Source: Ziziphus jujuba (lineage: Eukaryota; Streptophyta; Magnoliopsida; Rosales; Rhamnaceae). Taken from it: a stretch of 64,000 nucleotides of DNA. Below are positions 37,649 through 47,998 of this stretch, one piece after another (positions within the stretch are counted from its first letter, which is position 1; each line of letters opens with the position of its first letter). Under the pieces are notes generated by a model. It was not told where the DNA came from, did not search any database, and saw only the letters and a list, made by a program, of their open reading frames with translations. The stretch spans positions 8,617,001 through 8,681,000 of the forward strand of contig NC_083388.1 of NCBI RefSeq assembly GCF_031755915.1, written 5' to 3'. A program made the translations under genes and the position numbers.

Positions 37649-39592
37649 TAAGTATTCTTGAATTTGAAGCTGGAGGTACAGAGAATATTCGGTGTATGAA
37701 GAAGGATATCTATAACCATGAAGCTAAGTTGCGTAATGAATTAAGAGGACATGATGCAAACTATTGAAGAAATATTTCCCAACCGAGCAAGAAAGGGATC
37801 CATGCTTGTTTTTTGAAATAGATGTAGACGATGATGGTAAATTGAAGCGTTATTTTTGGGCTGATTTGGTGTCTAGAAGAGCTTATGGATGTTTTAGTGA
37901 TGTAATTGTATTTGATACAACTTACAACACTAATCAGTATGGTATGATATTTGCACCTTTGGTTGGGGTTAACAATCATGGTCAAACGGTGCTTTTTTTC
38001 ATATGCGTTTTTAAGTGATGAAAGAACTGAATTGTTTGTTTGGCTGTTTGAGCTATTAAAGGATAGCATGCCTACTAACAACCCAAAGATGATAATTACC
38101 TATCAAGATCTTACAATGACAAAGGCTATAGCTCAAAGCTTACCAAATACATTTCATAGGTATTGTAATTGGCACATACTGGAGAAGTTTTCTACAAATT
38201 TAAATGCAATCACCTATAGAGATTTTTATAAGGACTTTCAACAATCATTTGAGAATCAAAATGCCCTGAAGAGTTTGAAAGAAAATGGGTGACTACCATC
38301 GAGAAGGCAAGCCTATATGACAATGAATGGTTAAAATCAATATTTGAGATACGTTCAAGATGGATGCCTACATATGTTAATCATATATTCTCAGCTGGAA
38401 TGTCAAGTAGCCAATGTGCAAAAAGCTCTCATGCATTTTTTAAGAAATATGTTTCAAAGAAAAACTCATTGATGGATTTTATACTTCGATTTAACAGGGC
38501 ACTTGCACATCAACATCACAAAGAGTTACGGGCTGATCATATTGATATTAATGAGAAGCCTATTTTGAAATTGCCATTGGAAATGGAAAAGCAAATGGCT
38601 AAGATTTACACATGCAAAATTTTTCTTAAGTTTCAAGATGAGTTGTGGCATAGCTTACTAATAATGCCACAACTTGTTCGTGAAAATGCTACTCACAAAA
38701 TGTATATGGTCAAGAGTAGTCCAAATGATGGTGTTCGTAGAGTTCGAAAAATTGCTTATGGTAAAGTATTGGACTATGCATCTTATACTTATAAGAAGTT
38801 TGAGAGTGAAGGAATTCCATGTAGACATATTTTGGCATTCTTGCGACTCTTTGGTAATATTGCTTTGTCAAATCAATATATCATGAAAAGGTGGACTAGA
38901 GTTGCAAAATCCAAATAATATTCGATAAGCAAGGTGTTGAGATAAATGGAAAATATAGTTCAATGTTGATGTGGCGAGCTAAACTATTCCAACTTACTTC
39001 GGAAGTCACTGATAAAGCCATAACAAATGAAGAGGCAAGTATAATTGTGAATGATGGTCTTCAAAGTTTGCTAGACAACATTAACTCCGTAGTTATCAAC
39101 ACAAAAAGTGGAGACATTTCTGAAAAAGGTAATAATGCTCATGATTCTAAAGCTTTGAAAGACCCATCTCAAGTGAGGGCAAAGGGATGTGGATGAAGAT
39201 TAAAAGGGGAAAAAGAGAAGGCAGCAAATGCCACAAAGTATAAAGGTCGATATTGGAATGGATGTGGAAAAAGTGGGCAATCGCATGACAGAAGAAACTA
39301 TCCAGTCCTCAACAATCTGTAAGAAAATGATACATTTATTATTTATTATTCTTATACAATTGGAATGATCATACCTTGTATAAATGATGTTGCTAATCTA
39401 TGTAGGTCCTCACAAAATGAGGAAAATCCTCAACAAGCATCGGACTTTGAATATGAAGCTGATAGTTTTACTTCTACAGGTATAAAACTAAATAATTTCC
39501 TTATCATCTTTAGCATTTTCTTGAACTAACATGCTGCTCATCTAATAACTTGCTTTATTTTGGCAGACTGCATGAGAAATAATTTAGAATGA

Positions 39593-42500
39593 CCTCTTGG
39601 ATGTGATAAAGTATCTTGCATCAGCTTAGAGGAAATAGTTTTATTCTTAGGTTGGTGTGGTTTTTCTATCTTATTGTAAGAACTACCAGCTTAGTTAGTA
39701 AAATATGGTTGTGTAATGATAATAGACTCCGTATGTTGTCGTGTATTGTAATATCAAGTGTTGTTTGATTATTGGAATGAATGTATGCAGGTTTGCCATT
39801 TATTTTTCCAATGCAGGCCTCTCATTTTAATATATAATTCGGACAGCGATAGTTCTGTTCATGTAGTTGGTTGCCATTGGTGGCAATGGTATTTAATATG
39901 CTGGTCAGATGCACCACATGTAGATGAGTCTATGGCTCTTGCAGAATCATTTGCATCCACATTTGCAGGCTTTGGCCGTTGGAGTTTTGCCTTTATCTCT
40001 CTAGAATGGTTTCTTGGTTGTTGAAAAGCATGTAACTCTTTCTTGCTGCAGTTATACTGTAATTGATCTGAAATTTATGGTAGTTAGGTTTGCTCCGCTT
40101 CAACTGTTAGTATAGATTGGTTAGAACTGTTGAATATATTTCTCAATATATCTCTCCATTTGATGGAACCTAGGGAGAAAGGAAGACAAAAATTTTTGCT
40201 GTAGGTAGTATTTGTTTTATCTAAAATTTTTGCTTTTCTGTCCTTTTTTTTATCTGAAACATTAAGATCTCGACAAATGTGGATGCATTCCTCTTAGTAT
40301 TTGTTTTGTTAATCTTAGATTGCAGTTCCAATGGCATTACAACATCCGGGAGCATAGTAATTGTAGTTACATTGACCACTTTTTGACGCTACCTGAATTT
40401 TTGACAAAGAACATGAGCTCTCTGTCTGGTGTCTTGATCAGCATCGAGGTGAGGTTTTTGTTAGCTTCATTAATTGTTTGTTATTCACAATAATTATTTA
40501 TGGAACAAAATAGTGTCTAGTCTCACGGTTGAATGCTTTGATAGCTGGAAATGTTGTAGTTTAGCTAGAAATGTAGTAGTTTGTCTATTGCTTTTGTACT
40601 TTGGAACTATAAAAGCTGTTAATATAGGTTGTGCTTCTCTATAATATTATAGAAGTTGAATTTTCTATTTTTTTTGGATTTTCTATTATAGAACTTTTGG
40701 GTATATTTCTCCATCTAATGGAACCTAGGGAGAAAGGAAGACAAAAAATTTGTACTTTTATAATGCTTTTCTATTAAATGCTTCATCAACTAGATGCTTA
40801 TGTCCAAAAAGTAGAGTTCATGTTTTCTACCTATTTGAATGCTCAGATTTTCTATTATCAAAATTTCTTATTCCTTTATGTGTTCTGTTTCAATTTGGTG
40901 ATAATTTGGTGATAAGAGCCAAACTGAGTTTGAATGTCTAAACTGCTAGGAATCTACATTATTTATTTTCAACAAACTAAATTACTGTTCATTGATGAAA
41001 ATTCTCCATATGAAATTGTAAAAAATGATTCTTTCTGTAGCACCAATGGACTTGGATTTAAAAGTTTTGATGTTGATTCAATTTTCATTTTTTCTTTTCA
41101 GCATGCAGCTTATGTTGCAGAGGAGTAGAAATTAAGTGCCACTATGCAATATTTAGTACCTTAAGAAAAGCTGGTTTTGCTAATCAACAAGTCTGCATTC
41201 AATCTAGTAATAGTTATGTTTTGCCAAAAGTCAAGGGAAAAGAAAGTTTTCATTCAATCTAGTAATAGTGGTGCTCATGGTGTAGTGTTGTGTTGTTGTT
41301 GCACATGGACAAAAAAAAAAATGTAGTGGTGCTCATGGTGTAGTGCTGTGTTGTTACTAAGTGTAGTGCCGAGATGCTTGTCAATGTGGGCTTTGCTTAA
41401 TAGAAAATTGTTTAATTGTTGACTTTCAACTTTGATGAGGCTCTTACTGGCTATTTTGTCTTTCTGGTGTGGGTCACAATCAACCAAAATTCTTGATGCT
41501 CATTTTAATTTGCTTCCACTCCATTGATTTCCTCTGGTATATGCTGGAAAACACTTTCACTCTATAGCTAAGTGTAATAGATGTACATTTCGGTTCTTAC
41601 TTTTGAAATATCCATTGTTGTTGATCTTATTGGTCCTTGTATAATTTTCCTTCTATTGAGTAGAGCATGCTTTAATAAATTATCAAGTGTTATTTATATG
41701 CATGCCAACAATGCATTTTTGTTGGTTATCTAGCAATACACATCTTTTGGTTAAAAAAAAAATGGAAAGACAAAAAGAATACAAATGCAACAACAATTTA
41801 TGGAACTTAACTTTCAGTAATTTGTTCACAACACAAACATCCACGTTACACTTTCAAAGCTAGTGAGCTACAACAATTTCAATCCAATCATTTGACAACG
41901 TTGTCAACATTTTCTTTTCTGGTAAATTTAAACTTGTTAATGGCGCAATTCAACATTAATGTTCAGCAGTCGTATTGTCACTAGCATGAAGGCTAACAAC
42001 TGCAATGTGAATATTTCAGTAATGCGCAGCAAAATTCCAACACTCCTATCAGCACCACTATACTTGCTCCCTTTGATAGCTCTTCATTCCCATCTTTCCT
42101 TGCAGGTACTATGGCAGCAAACTGATCAACTGAATATAAAGTGACACTAAAGAATGAGCAAAACACAAATGTATATAAATGACAGAGCATATTGTAAAAT
42201 GTATTTGTAGTCAAGATGAATTTAGGCTTTTGCTTCTGATAAAATGAAGGAAAAAATTTAATTAGTTGTAATAGTGATAAATGTATATGCAATATCGTAC
42301 AGGGCACTGCTCTTAAGTCACCTTGCAGTAATAATTGACCTTTCTTAATGTAACCTTAGTCAATCTTTCTAATTGCTAGTTGCTACCACTCAAAGGGAGA
42401 GCAATGTCTCTGTTCTGAACCTTTATGAAAGTGGTAGTATGCAACTTACAAGTTGTTTAAGGATTCTCTCGCTAGAAATTCCATATTACATTGTAAAAAG

Positions 42501-42726
42501 AAATCTCATTTGTCTTATATAACCATTAGGGAAGGCCAAAAGCTATAAACTAAACCAAAGCTTAGATTATTTTCTTCTGAAGACTAATGCCTCAAGGTTC
42601 TCAACTTACAGCTTCATTCTCGTCAATGATACAGTAGTAGTAAAAACATTGACATGCTTTAGGATGTTTAGAATTTTAAAATTGAAAGGCAAAACAAGCA
42701 CAATTGGGTTGTCAGAATCTACTCAC
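39593..42726. other. MULE interior with unidentified exon-like blocks
   Basis: Two blocks look exon-like on the plus strand. At about 39812-40024 an AG acceptor is followed by an open frame (RPLILIYNSDSDSS...). At 40325-40448 an exon bounded by TTGCAG and GTGAGG reads HYNIREHSNCSYIDHFLTL. I do not recognise either, but together they suggest another captured gene. The segment also holds local duplications (ATGGAACCTAGGGAGAAAGG at about 40165 and 40720; GTGGTGCTCATGGTGTAGTG at about 41270 and 41325) and a second partial copy of the CIP111-like exon at about 42050-42128. The rest shows nothing I can name. Confidence 0.4.
42050..42128 (-). pseudogene. Second fragment of the CIP111-like exon
   Basis: On the minus strand it reads PARKDGNEELSKGAS, nearly the same as PTRKDGNEELSKEAS at 43540-43619. 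The DEFDAI Walker B part is replaced by FAAIV. A short duplicated piece of the ATPase fragment within the MULE. Confidence 0.55.
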
Positions 42727-43060
42727 TTGATTTGTAATATCATACACAATTATTGCAGCAGCAGCTCCTCTATAGTACGTAAGAGCCAAACTATGGTATC
42801 TCTCTTGATCTGCTGTATCCTAAATCTCAAATTTTAGAGTAGCATCATTTACAGCCAATGTTTGTGAGAAAAAGGCAGCGCCTATTGTTGATTCCTGCAA
42901 TGTTGAAAGAAAATCAAGATCTAGGATTCAAACAAAATGCCATTCAAAATTTAAAAGCCTGAATACGAGGAGTATTACGAACCTGAAATTCAATAAACTG
43001 TCCTTTTACAAAATACAACACAATACTAGATTTACCAGTTCCAACATCCCCTATAAGAAC
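42727..43060 (-). pseudogene. Captured RAB5 (RABF)-like small GTPase fragment
   Basis: Two consecutive exons with an intact GT-AG intron between them. Exon a (42983-43060, 26 codons) reads VLIGDVGTGKSS, the P-loop of a Rab GTPase, then VKGQFIEFQ. Exon b (42727-42894, 56 codons) continues ESTIGAAFFSQTLAVND, the effector region typical of RAB5/RABF, then a TAG where the family has the Trp of the WDTAGQ switch II box, then a [12 protein letters not shown] segment and [15 protein letters not shown], ending at a GTGAGT donor. The Gly-to-Asp change in the DTAGQ box and the TAG both fit single transitions. The N-terminus and the NKxD and SAK guanine-binding regions are absent. The retained intron shows capture at DNA level rather than by retroposition. 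Confidence 0.87.
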
Positions 43061-43530
43061 CTAATGGACAATAAATATGATTTTGATTATCAGCAAGAAG
43101 AAACTTATGAAAGAAATAAGAAACAATTAAAGGATATTTGATGATGTAAATCCACAAAACAGATTACGTTTGCCTAAACAGAAAATAAGAAATTAGTAAA
43201 CTACGTAAACTATCTTCGTAGAACAGTAAAGGCATTTAAATAAATTAGTTGATGATAATGGCCCTAATTATAACAGTTTTATTGCTCTCAATCATCTTAG
43301 ACCTTGATAATGCCAGTGTTAAGAGTAATTGTTTGGAGTTAATGCTTGAAAAAATGAAAAGGAAACAAGTTAGAAAGTTTTTCTTGACATGAAACAAACA
43401 CGTTAGATCCATTACCACAAATAATGGAAACAAGAATGGCCAATTATAGATTTTCCCTTCTAAAACACTAAGAGATATGGGGAAATTATGCCTCAAACTA
43501 TTACTCATTTTGCACCTTATACCTATCTCA
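43061..43530. other. MULE interior between captured fragments
   Basis: AT-rich, no coding motif seen. It separates the RAB5-like fragment from the ATPase fragment, both on the minus strand. Confidence 0.5.
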
Positions 43531-43534
43531 TTTT

Positions 43535-44150
43535 GCACCCCTATACTTGCTTCCTTTGATAGCTCTTCATTCCCATCTTTCCTTGTCGGTGATATAGCAT
43601 CAAACTCATCAACAAAAACCTGTAAATTAAACCTATAAGCTTTCCAACTAGAATTCAGAAAGAATAAATAATTAAATAAATGTCAAAAAATTGAAAATTA
43701 TTTTCAAATAAATAAGACCATCTTTAGACATCAAATACATGTCTATCTCCCATGCTCTAAATGTCATTGTAAAACCTCGCTCTGGTAATGACATTGGCCA
43801 TGGTTAAAACATCTTCCCAATTTCAGGCTAGCCTCTAGGCCCACCATATCAACAGACTAGTGTGAAAGTGACACTAAAGAAGCTTATCAAAAAATTTAAA
43901 AACTAACTGTAAGTCTATAACTACATGCATTTAATTGCAAACATAGAATGATATGTTTCCATAATAAATAGAAGGCAAACTATTTAAAAAGGGAATAAAA
44001 CTCACCACAGTATGTGCAACTTGGTGAGCTGAATCAAACTCTTTATGCAAATATTGCTTACTTTCATCATAATATTGCTCATTTTCACCGAAGACGTCTT
44101 TCCTATGCCAAGTGGGTCATGAAGAAGCACTCCCTTTTGTAGGTCGTGAA
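43535..44150 (-). pseudogene. Captured CDC48/CIP111-like AAA+ ATPase fragment
   Basis: The upstream exon (44006 to about 44150) contains GVLLHDPLGIGKTS, a damaged Walker A (family GPPGTGKT). In another frame it contains GENEQYYDESKQYLHKEFDSAHQ, which corresponds to the segment between Walker A and B, so there is an indel or deletion. It ends with a GTGAGT donor. After an intron, the exon at about 43535-43619 begins VFVDEFDAISPTRKDG, a Walker B box followed by the RKDG-EELS sequence I recall from the calmodulin-interacting CDC48-like ATPase CIP111; the exact parent gene is inferred. The sequence beyond EELSK is lost. Only about 80 codons of an ATPase of roughly 1000 residues remain. Confidence 0.65.
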
Positions 44151-44466
44151 TTAACAAACAAATGGTTACTGAAAGCTGCACTTACTTGACAAGTTATATT
44201 TCAATGGAGAAATGCGATTCAATCCTAAACAGTTCAACATACTTGAAAGGTCATAGTTCATAGATAATTGTAACAGACAATTTCAACAACACATACAGCA
44301 AGCTTGACTACATACATATAGTGCTTAACAAGCACATAGCAAACTTTAATACATAATTAATTTACCAACTGAATAGACACATATATTATTTGACTACATC
44401 ACTAGGCAAACATTTTAAAGAAATAAATAATAAAAGTACAAGAACTATAAAAGTCTTAACATTATA
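44151..44466. other. MULE interior, no feature seen
   Basis: AT-rich sequence between the ATPase fragment and the GRF zinc-finger frame. No motif or splice-flanked exon is evident. Confidence 0.5.
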
Positions 44467-44837
44467 TTAGTCGCTCCTCTTAGTATTTTTTTGAATTGCT
44501 TCAAGCATATTATTAAATTTCTCCACTTGCACAGATAAATGATGAACTTCATCGATAAGTATATCTATTTTGTCTAGTTTAGCGTCACCTTTTTTTACCC
44601 AAATGAATTGACCACATCCTTTTTCTTGTGTCAACCAAACATATAAAATTTAATTATTTTATAAGCGAGAACAAATGAAAATTTAACACATTAGCAATTA
44701 TGTACGACCTGTTCTCCATTTAAGCATTTCCAAAATTGACGATTTGTGTTCTTATTTGTTCTTGATGTTTTTAAATGCATATATTGCCCATATGAGCACA
44801 TTCGGATCGATTGAACATCATTAGTATTTTTTGACAT
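44467..44837 (-). pseudogene. GRF-type zinc-finger protein (probable MULE accessory gene)
   Basis: Exon 1 (44709-44837) starts with ATG and reads MCSYGQYMHLKTSRT then NTNRQFWKC, the pattern of the plant GRF zinc finger (CxxG, TSRT, N-GR-FW-C). It ends at CAG before a GTCG donor. The second part, down to the stop at 44467-44469, reads KGCGQFIWVKKGDAKLDKID, supplying the last Cys and the F-W pair, then a coiled-coil-like tail VHHLSVQVEKFNNMLEAI. The only acceptor I find leaves the reading frame off by one base, so the copy is probably frameshifted. It lies inside the MULE, convergent with the transposase. Small GRF proteins are common near plant transposons; a role in transposition is only inference. 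Confidence 0.6.
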
Positions 44838-47151
44838 ACTTATAGAACTAATCTCAAGCTTTGACCTCTAAAGAAGACAAGGTAGGATTTAATAAGCTAT
44901 AAAAAGCCAAAAGATATAAATAAAAAAAACCAAAAACAGCCAAAAAAAAAAAAAACCACCGGAAACCTCAAGGATAATTCCTCTTTCTAGCTAGTCATGA
45001 GTATTGAAATTAACATTGATGATGTATGCTAACAAAGGAAAGAAAGAACCATATATGACAAAAAATTCTTCTTACTAATTTAGGGTATTAGTTTAAACAC
45101 TTCACCTAAAATGGCAAACATAATAACACCGAATCAAAATTGTACACGTTGAGTGCATGGCAGACACACCTTTCCTATCTCATCTTCCCAAAGAAAACAA
45201 AGATGTAAAATATAACCCAAAAAAAAAAAAAAACTGCTACGAGAAGGCAAAATATCATAAATATTAAATAAGCTACATGAACCTTACTAATGAGATTTGG
45301 TCATGATAAACATTCATATTTCGTTTGTGATATTTGTATCGCTTATATCACTATAATGTATATATAGAAGTTTAGAATGAGGGAATCACATGGCATGCAA
45401 AGTAGTCTAAGTAGAGATTTTAAGATAAGCAATTAGAATTGGTGGTGTTTTCTCATGGTGTTTTCACTATTGGACCGGTTGTACTTTGCTAGATCTCTCT
45501 CCCATTTATTCAGATTGATCCATAATTCCTATATACTTTTAACTTCCTAGATAGCTACTAGCTACTTTCTTTTTCATTCATGGTACTTGGAATCATCACC
45601 AAGTTTTAAATTTTGGAAGCTGGGTTGGTGGTACTATAATCTTTTCTTTATAAATATTGAGGAATAATCTTAAATCTCATATTTTTTTAACTTCTTATTC
45701 CTAATTGTCGAGAAGGTGGTGGAAGCCATTATTCCTAATTCCACAAGGAGTATGCATTTGTATGGTGGGTTTCCTTTTAAGAACTATTAACTTTACCCCT
45801 CGATCCCCATAAGATAGTGCGAGGTTTTGCAGGTAAACACCAACTCAACTTTGATACAACTAAAAACATCTTCATAAACTCTTCTATTTTTTTTTTCCTT
45901 TAGAAAAAAAAATCAATTACAATGAAACATTGCAATAAATTCTTTTATTTAATAACAAATAACAATCTACATAAATAAAATATCACCATATTCGTTTAGT
46001 TTTGCAATGTCCAAAACAAAGTTGTCCGAAAAATACTAATCTCTTTTCTAAAAACAGATGCTTTCTAAAGTAGAAAATAACATTGAAGATGCTTTAAAGA
46101 GAACTATATAAAGGCAGCCATAGAGAGTATTTACATGTACCAAATCCAATCCCTGGTAGAACCAAAATGAACCATATAGGAAACTTCAAAATGATGCTTA
46201 AAGCTAAAGTGAAATGAATAATTCTTCTTCTGAGCCCCCCACACATTTCATCATTTTTGCTTCCGCAACTAAAATGATCAATTTTTGCTTCCACAAATAA
46301 AAAAGATAATTTTTTCAGCACCTATCTACAAAGGACACAGAGCTTATTAAATATATGACTTCTTAGTACACAGAGCCTAAGCAAATAGAAGAGCATGAAT
46401 GGATATACTCCTCTAAATCTTTTCAATGATTATAATTACTAAATTAGATCCTTGCTTTCTGCCAAAACACTTCAAAATTTGCTAAATGATGAAAATGTCC
46501 AATACAAAACACATGAAAGTAACATGTAAAAGTCTTGGTTTTAGCTAAAATCCATAATTTTAATCTTCAGCATGTGAGATCTCATCAATGGCCCAAATAG
46601 TAGATTTAGTCTAAAACACCTTACTAACATAGAACCAAAAACTTAATTAAAAGTAGGGAAACAAGACAAACAAGACTTGCAAAGACTGATATGCTTTGAC
46701 AAAAATTTTTATCCACAGATTATTGTCCTATTTTACACTTGCAGTAACATAAATTCAAGAAAAAAAGGGAAAATTGTTATACTTGCTCGAAATATTAAAA
46801 AGAAACACATTCTTCACTTATTTGCAGGGCTGGACAACCGATGGAATCAGCCGAGAATGGCTGAAACGGTGGGCTACCCGGTGGGTGGAATCAGCAGAGA
46901 ATGGCTGCAATGGTGGGAAGAAGTTCTAGATTTAACCCAATCCCTAGATGGTGGAAGTAGTGGAGAATTTGAGGTAGGGTTGGTCAGTAGAAGCAGGTGA
47001 GAATGCTAGTGGCCCAACGTCTCGTGCAAGCTGGAAATGGTGGTGGCTCAACGTCATGTGTGAGCTGGAGATGGTAGTGGCTTAACGTCGCTGGCACGGT
47101 GGGTGGAAGTGTGGACACACAAGAGAAGAGGAGAAGAGAAGAGAAAGGTGC
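44838..47151. other. MULE right interior
   Basis: About 2.3 kb of AT-rich sequence without convincing exons. The frame 46094-46321 has no recognised motif. From about 46830 to 47130 the DNA becomes GC-richer, with repeated phrases such as GGAATCAGC-GAGAATGGCTG and TGGTGGCTCAACGTC leading into the right TIR, mirroring the C-rich stretch inside the left TIR. Confidence 0.5.
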
Positions 47152-47305
47152 GAATGGGAAGGGGAGCTTTGGGCAAAAATTCACACGTAAGGAAGCTTGA
47201 ATCTAGGCTGTTCATGCCAGATGTGAAGATCCAACGAGTGCCAATTTCAGTACATTTTTTGTCCGCACAGAAACCACGGGGTCAATCCTTATCCTAGACA
47301 CTCTC
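47152..47305 (-). repeat. MULE right terminal inverted repeat
   Basis: Reverse complement of 30027-30180 with scattered substitutions. The outer end ...GACACTCTC abuts the TSD ATAGTTTAAA at 47306-47315. Confidence 0.88.
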
Positions 47306-47315
47306 ATAGTTTAAA

Positions 47316-47809
47316 CACCTAAATATACAAGTTTGTGCTTGCACAACTGCCAATGCCACAAGAAGGGCATGGTATAGAGGGGTATACAATTACAAAGCAT
47401 TGGATAAGAAAACGACAATACAACTGTGAAATGGCAGAGAAGGCACACAATCAGCAGCCACAAGAAGGTTTAAAATAACATACCTTCTTTTACCCAAAAA
47501 AAAAAAAAAAAAAAACAAAGAAAAGAAACATTACAATAAGAATAAGAGCTATCATAGAAGTTATTAAGTTCTCTTCAATGCTACAAAGCCCTTACTGTGA
47601 ACGCCAGAAGCTTGTGAAAGTCAGGTAAAGTTTTCCCAACTGACCCTTTCCATCCAGTGAAAGAATTCAATAAAGCGGATGTTAAAACTGGTTATAGTCA
47701 GGATTTCAACTTTTACTTCAAACACTATCCTCCCCAACTAGAACAATTACTTCATCATGGCCTATTGGCTGAGGGTGAAGGAAGATTGAGAAGAGGCTAT
47801 ATTCATCTT
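47316..47809. other. Spacer between the MULE and SDR copy D
   Basis: Non-coding DNA with an A-rich run at about 47500-47520. It is the right-hand continuation of the site into which the MULE inserted. No gene seen. Confidence 0.5.
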
Positions 47810-47998
47810 TTAGTTATGCCTAGGGTGAAAACCATTCATTGTCATTCCTCCATCAACATAAGTAATCTGGCCAGTGATGTAAGATGCTACAGGTAAGCAA
47901 AGGAATGCTACAAGAGATGAGACTTCTGTTGGATCTCCTAGGCGCCGAAGAGGAGTTCGAGAATATACCTCTTCTACATATTCTTGGTTGTTGAGCAA
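47810..47998 (-). pseudogene. Tropinone reductase-like SDR, copy D: exon 5 only
   Basis: After a TTTTAG acceptor the exon reads [19 protein letters not shown], then [20 protein letters not shown] and a normal stop at 47810-47812. The reading frame is intact and 189 bp long, like exon 5 of copy A. No exons 1-4 follow at increasing coordinates before the duplicated block begins at 48371, so this is an isolated terminal exon. Confidence 0.85.

Larger units (their letters stand above)
31725..39592 (+). pseudogene. FAR1-type MULE transposase, split by a Gypsy element
   Basis: The first part (31725-32170) carries a FAR1 DNA-binding domain, with FESIDEAHVFYIKY, GFSVCSSSTKR and the VEQHNHPL end, then shifts frame near 32145. 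After the Gypsy insertion the coding sequence resumes at 37649 with ILEFEAGG. The MULE DDE domain follows (VIVFDTTYNTNQYGM, HRYCNWHILEKF) in three frames joined by indels near 37770, 38010 and 38290. The second catalytic Asp region reads ITYQD where related proteins have ITDQD. The SWIM zinc finger near 38780-38850 keeps the last CRH but has YTY in place of the first Cys pair. A zinc knuckle (CGKSGQSHD) lies near 39270, then two short GT-AG exons at 39406-39479 and 39567-39592 ending in TGA. Host FAR1/FHY3 genes descend from such transposases, but this copy sits inside TIRs and a TSD and is a transposon gene. Confidence 0.9.
30027..47305 (+). mobile_element. Large Mutator-like element (MULE) with captured gene fragments
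   Basis: The left end starts GAGAGTATCTAGGATAAGG and the right end, read on the minus strand, starts GAGAGTGTCTAGGATAAGG. The inverted repeats extend about 150 bp (30027-30180 and 47152-47305). The 10-bp direct repeat ATAGTTTAAA directly flanks the element at 30017-30026 and 47306-47315; MULEs usually make 9-bp duplications, sometimes 8-10. Inside are a FAR1/MULE transposase gene on the plus strand and, on the minus strand, a GRF zinc-finger frame, RAB5-like exons and CIP111-like exons. A Gypsy element adds 5.4 kb; without it the MULE is about 11.9 kb. Long TIRs, TSD and transposase all agree, so the identification is firm. The transposase is broken, so this copy would need help in trans. Confidence 0.9.

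Noticed and set aside
31725..39592. A host FAR1/FHY3-related transcription factor gene
   Set aside because: The gene is inside 150-bp TIRs with a 10-bp TSD, carries multiple frame lesions and has lost SWIM cysteines, so it is a transposon gene and not a domesticated one.
46094..46321. A 75-codon minus-strand frame in the MULE right interior
   Set aside because: No motif, no splice context, and AT-rich composition explains the hydrophobic residues.
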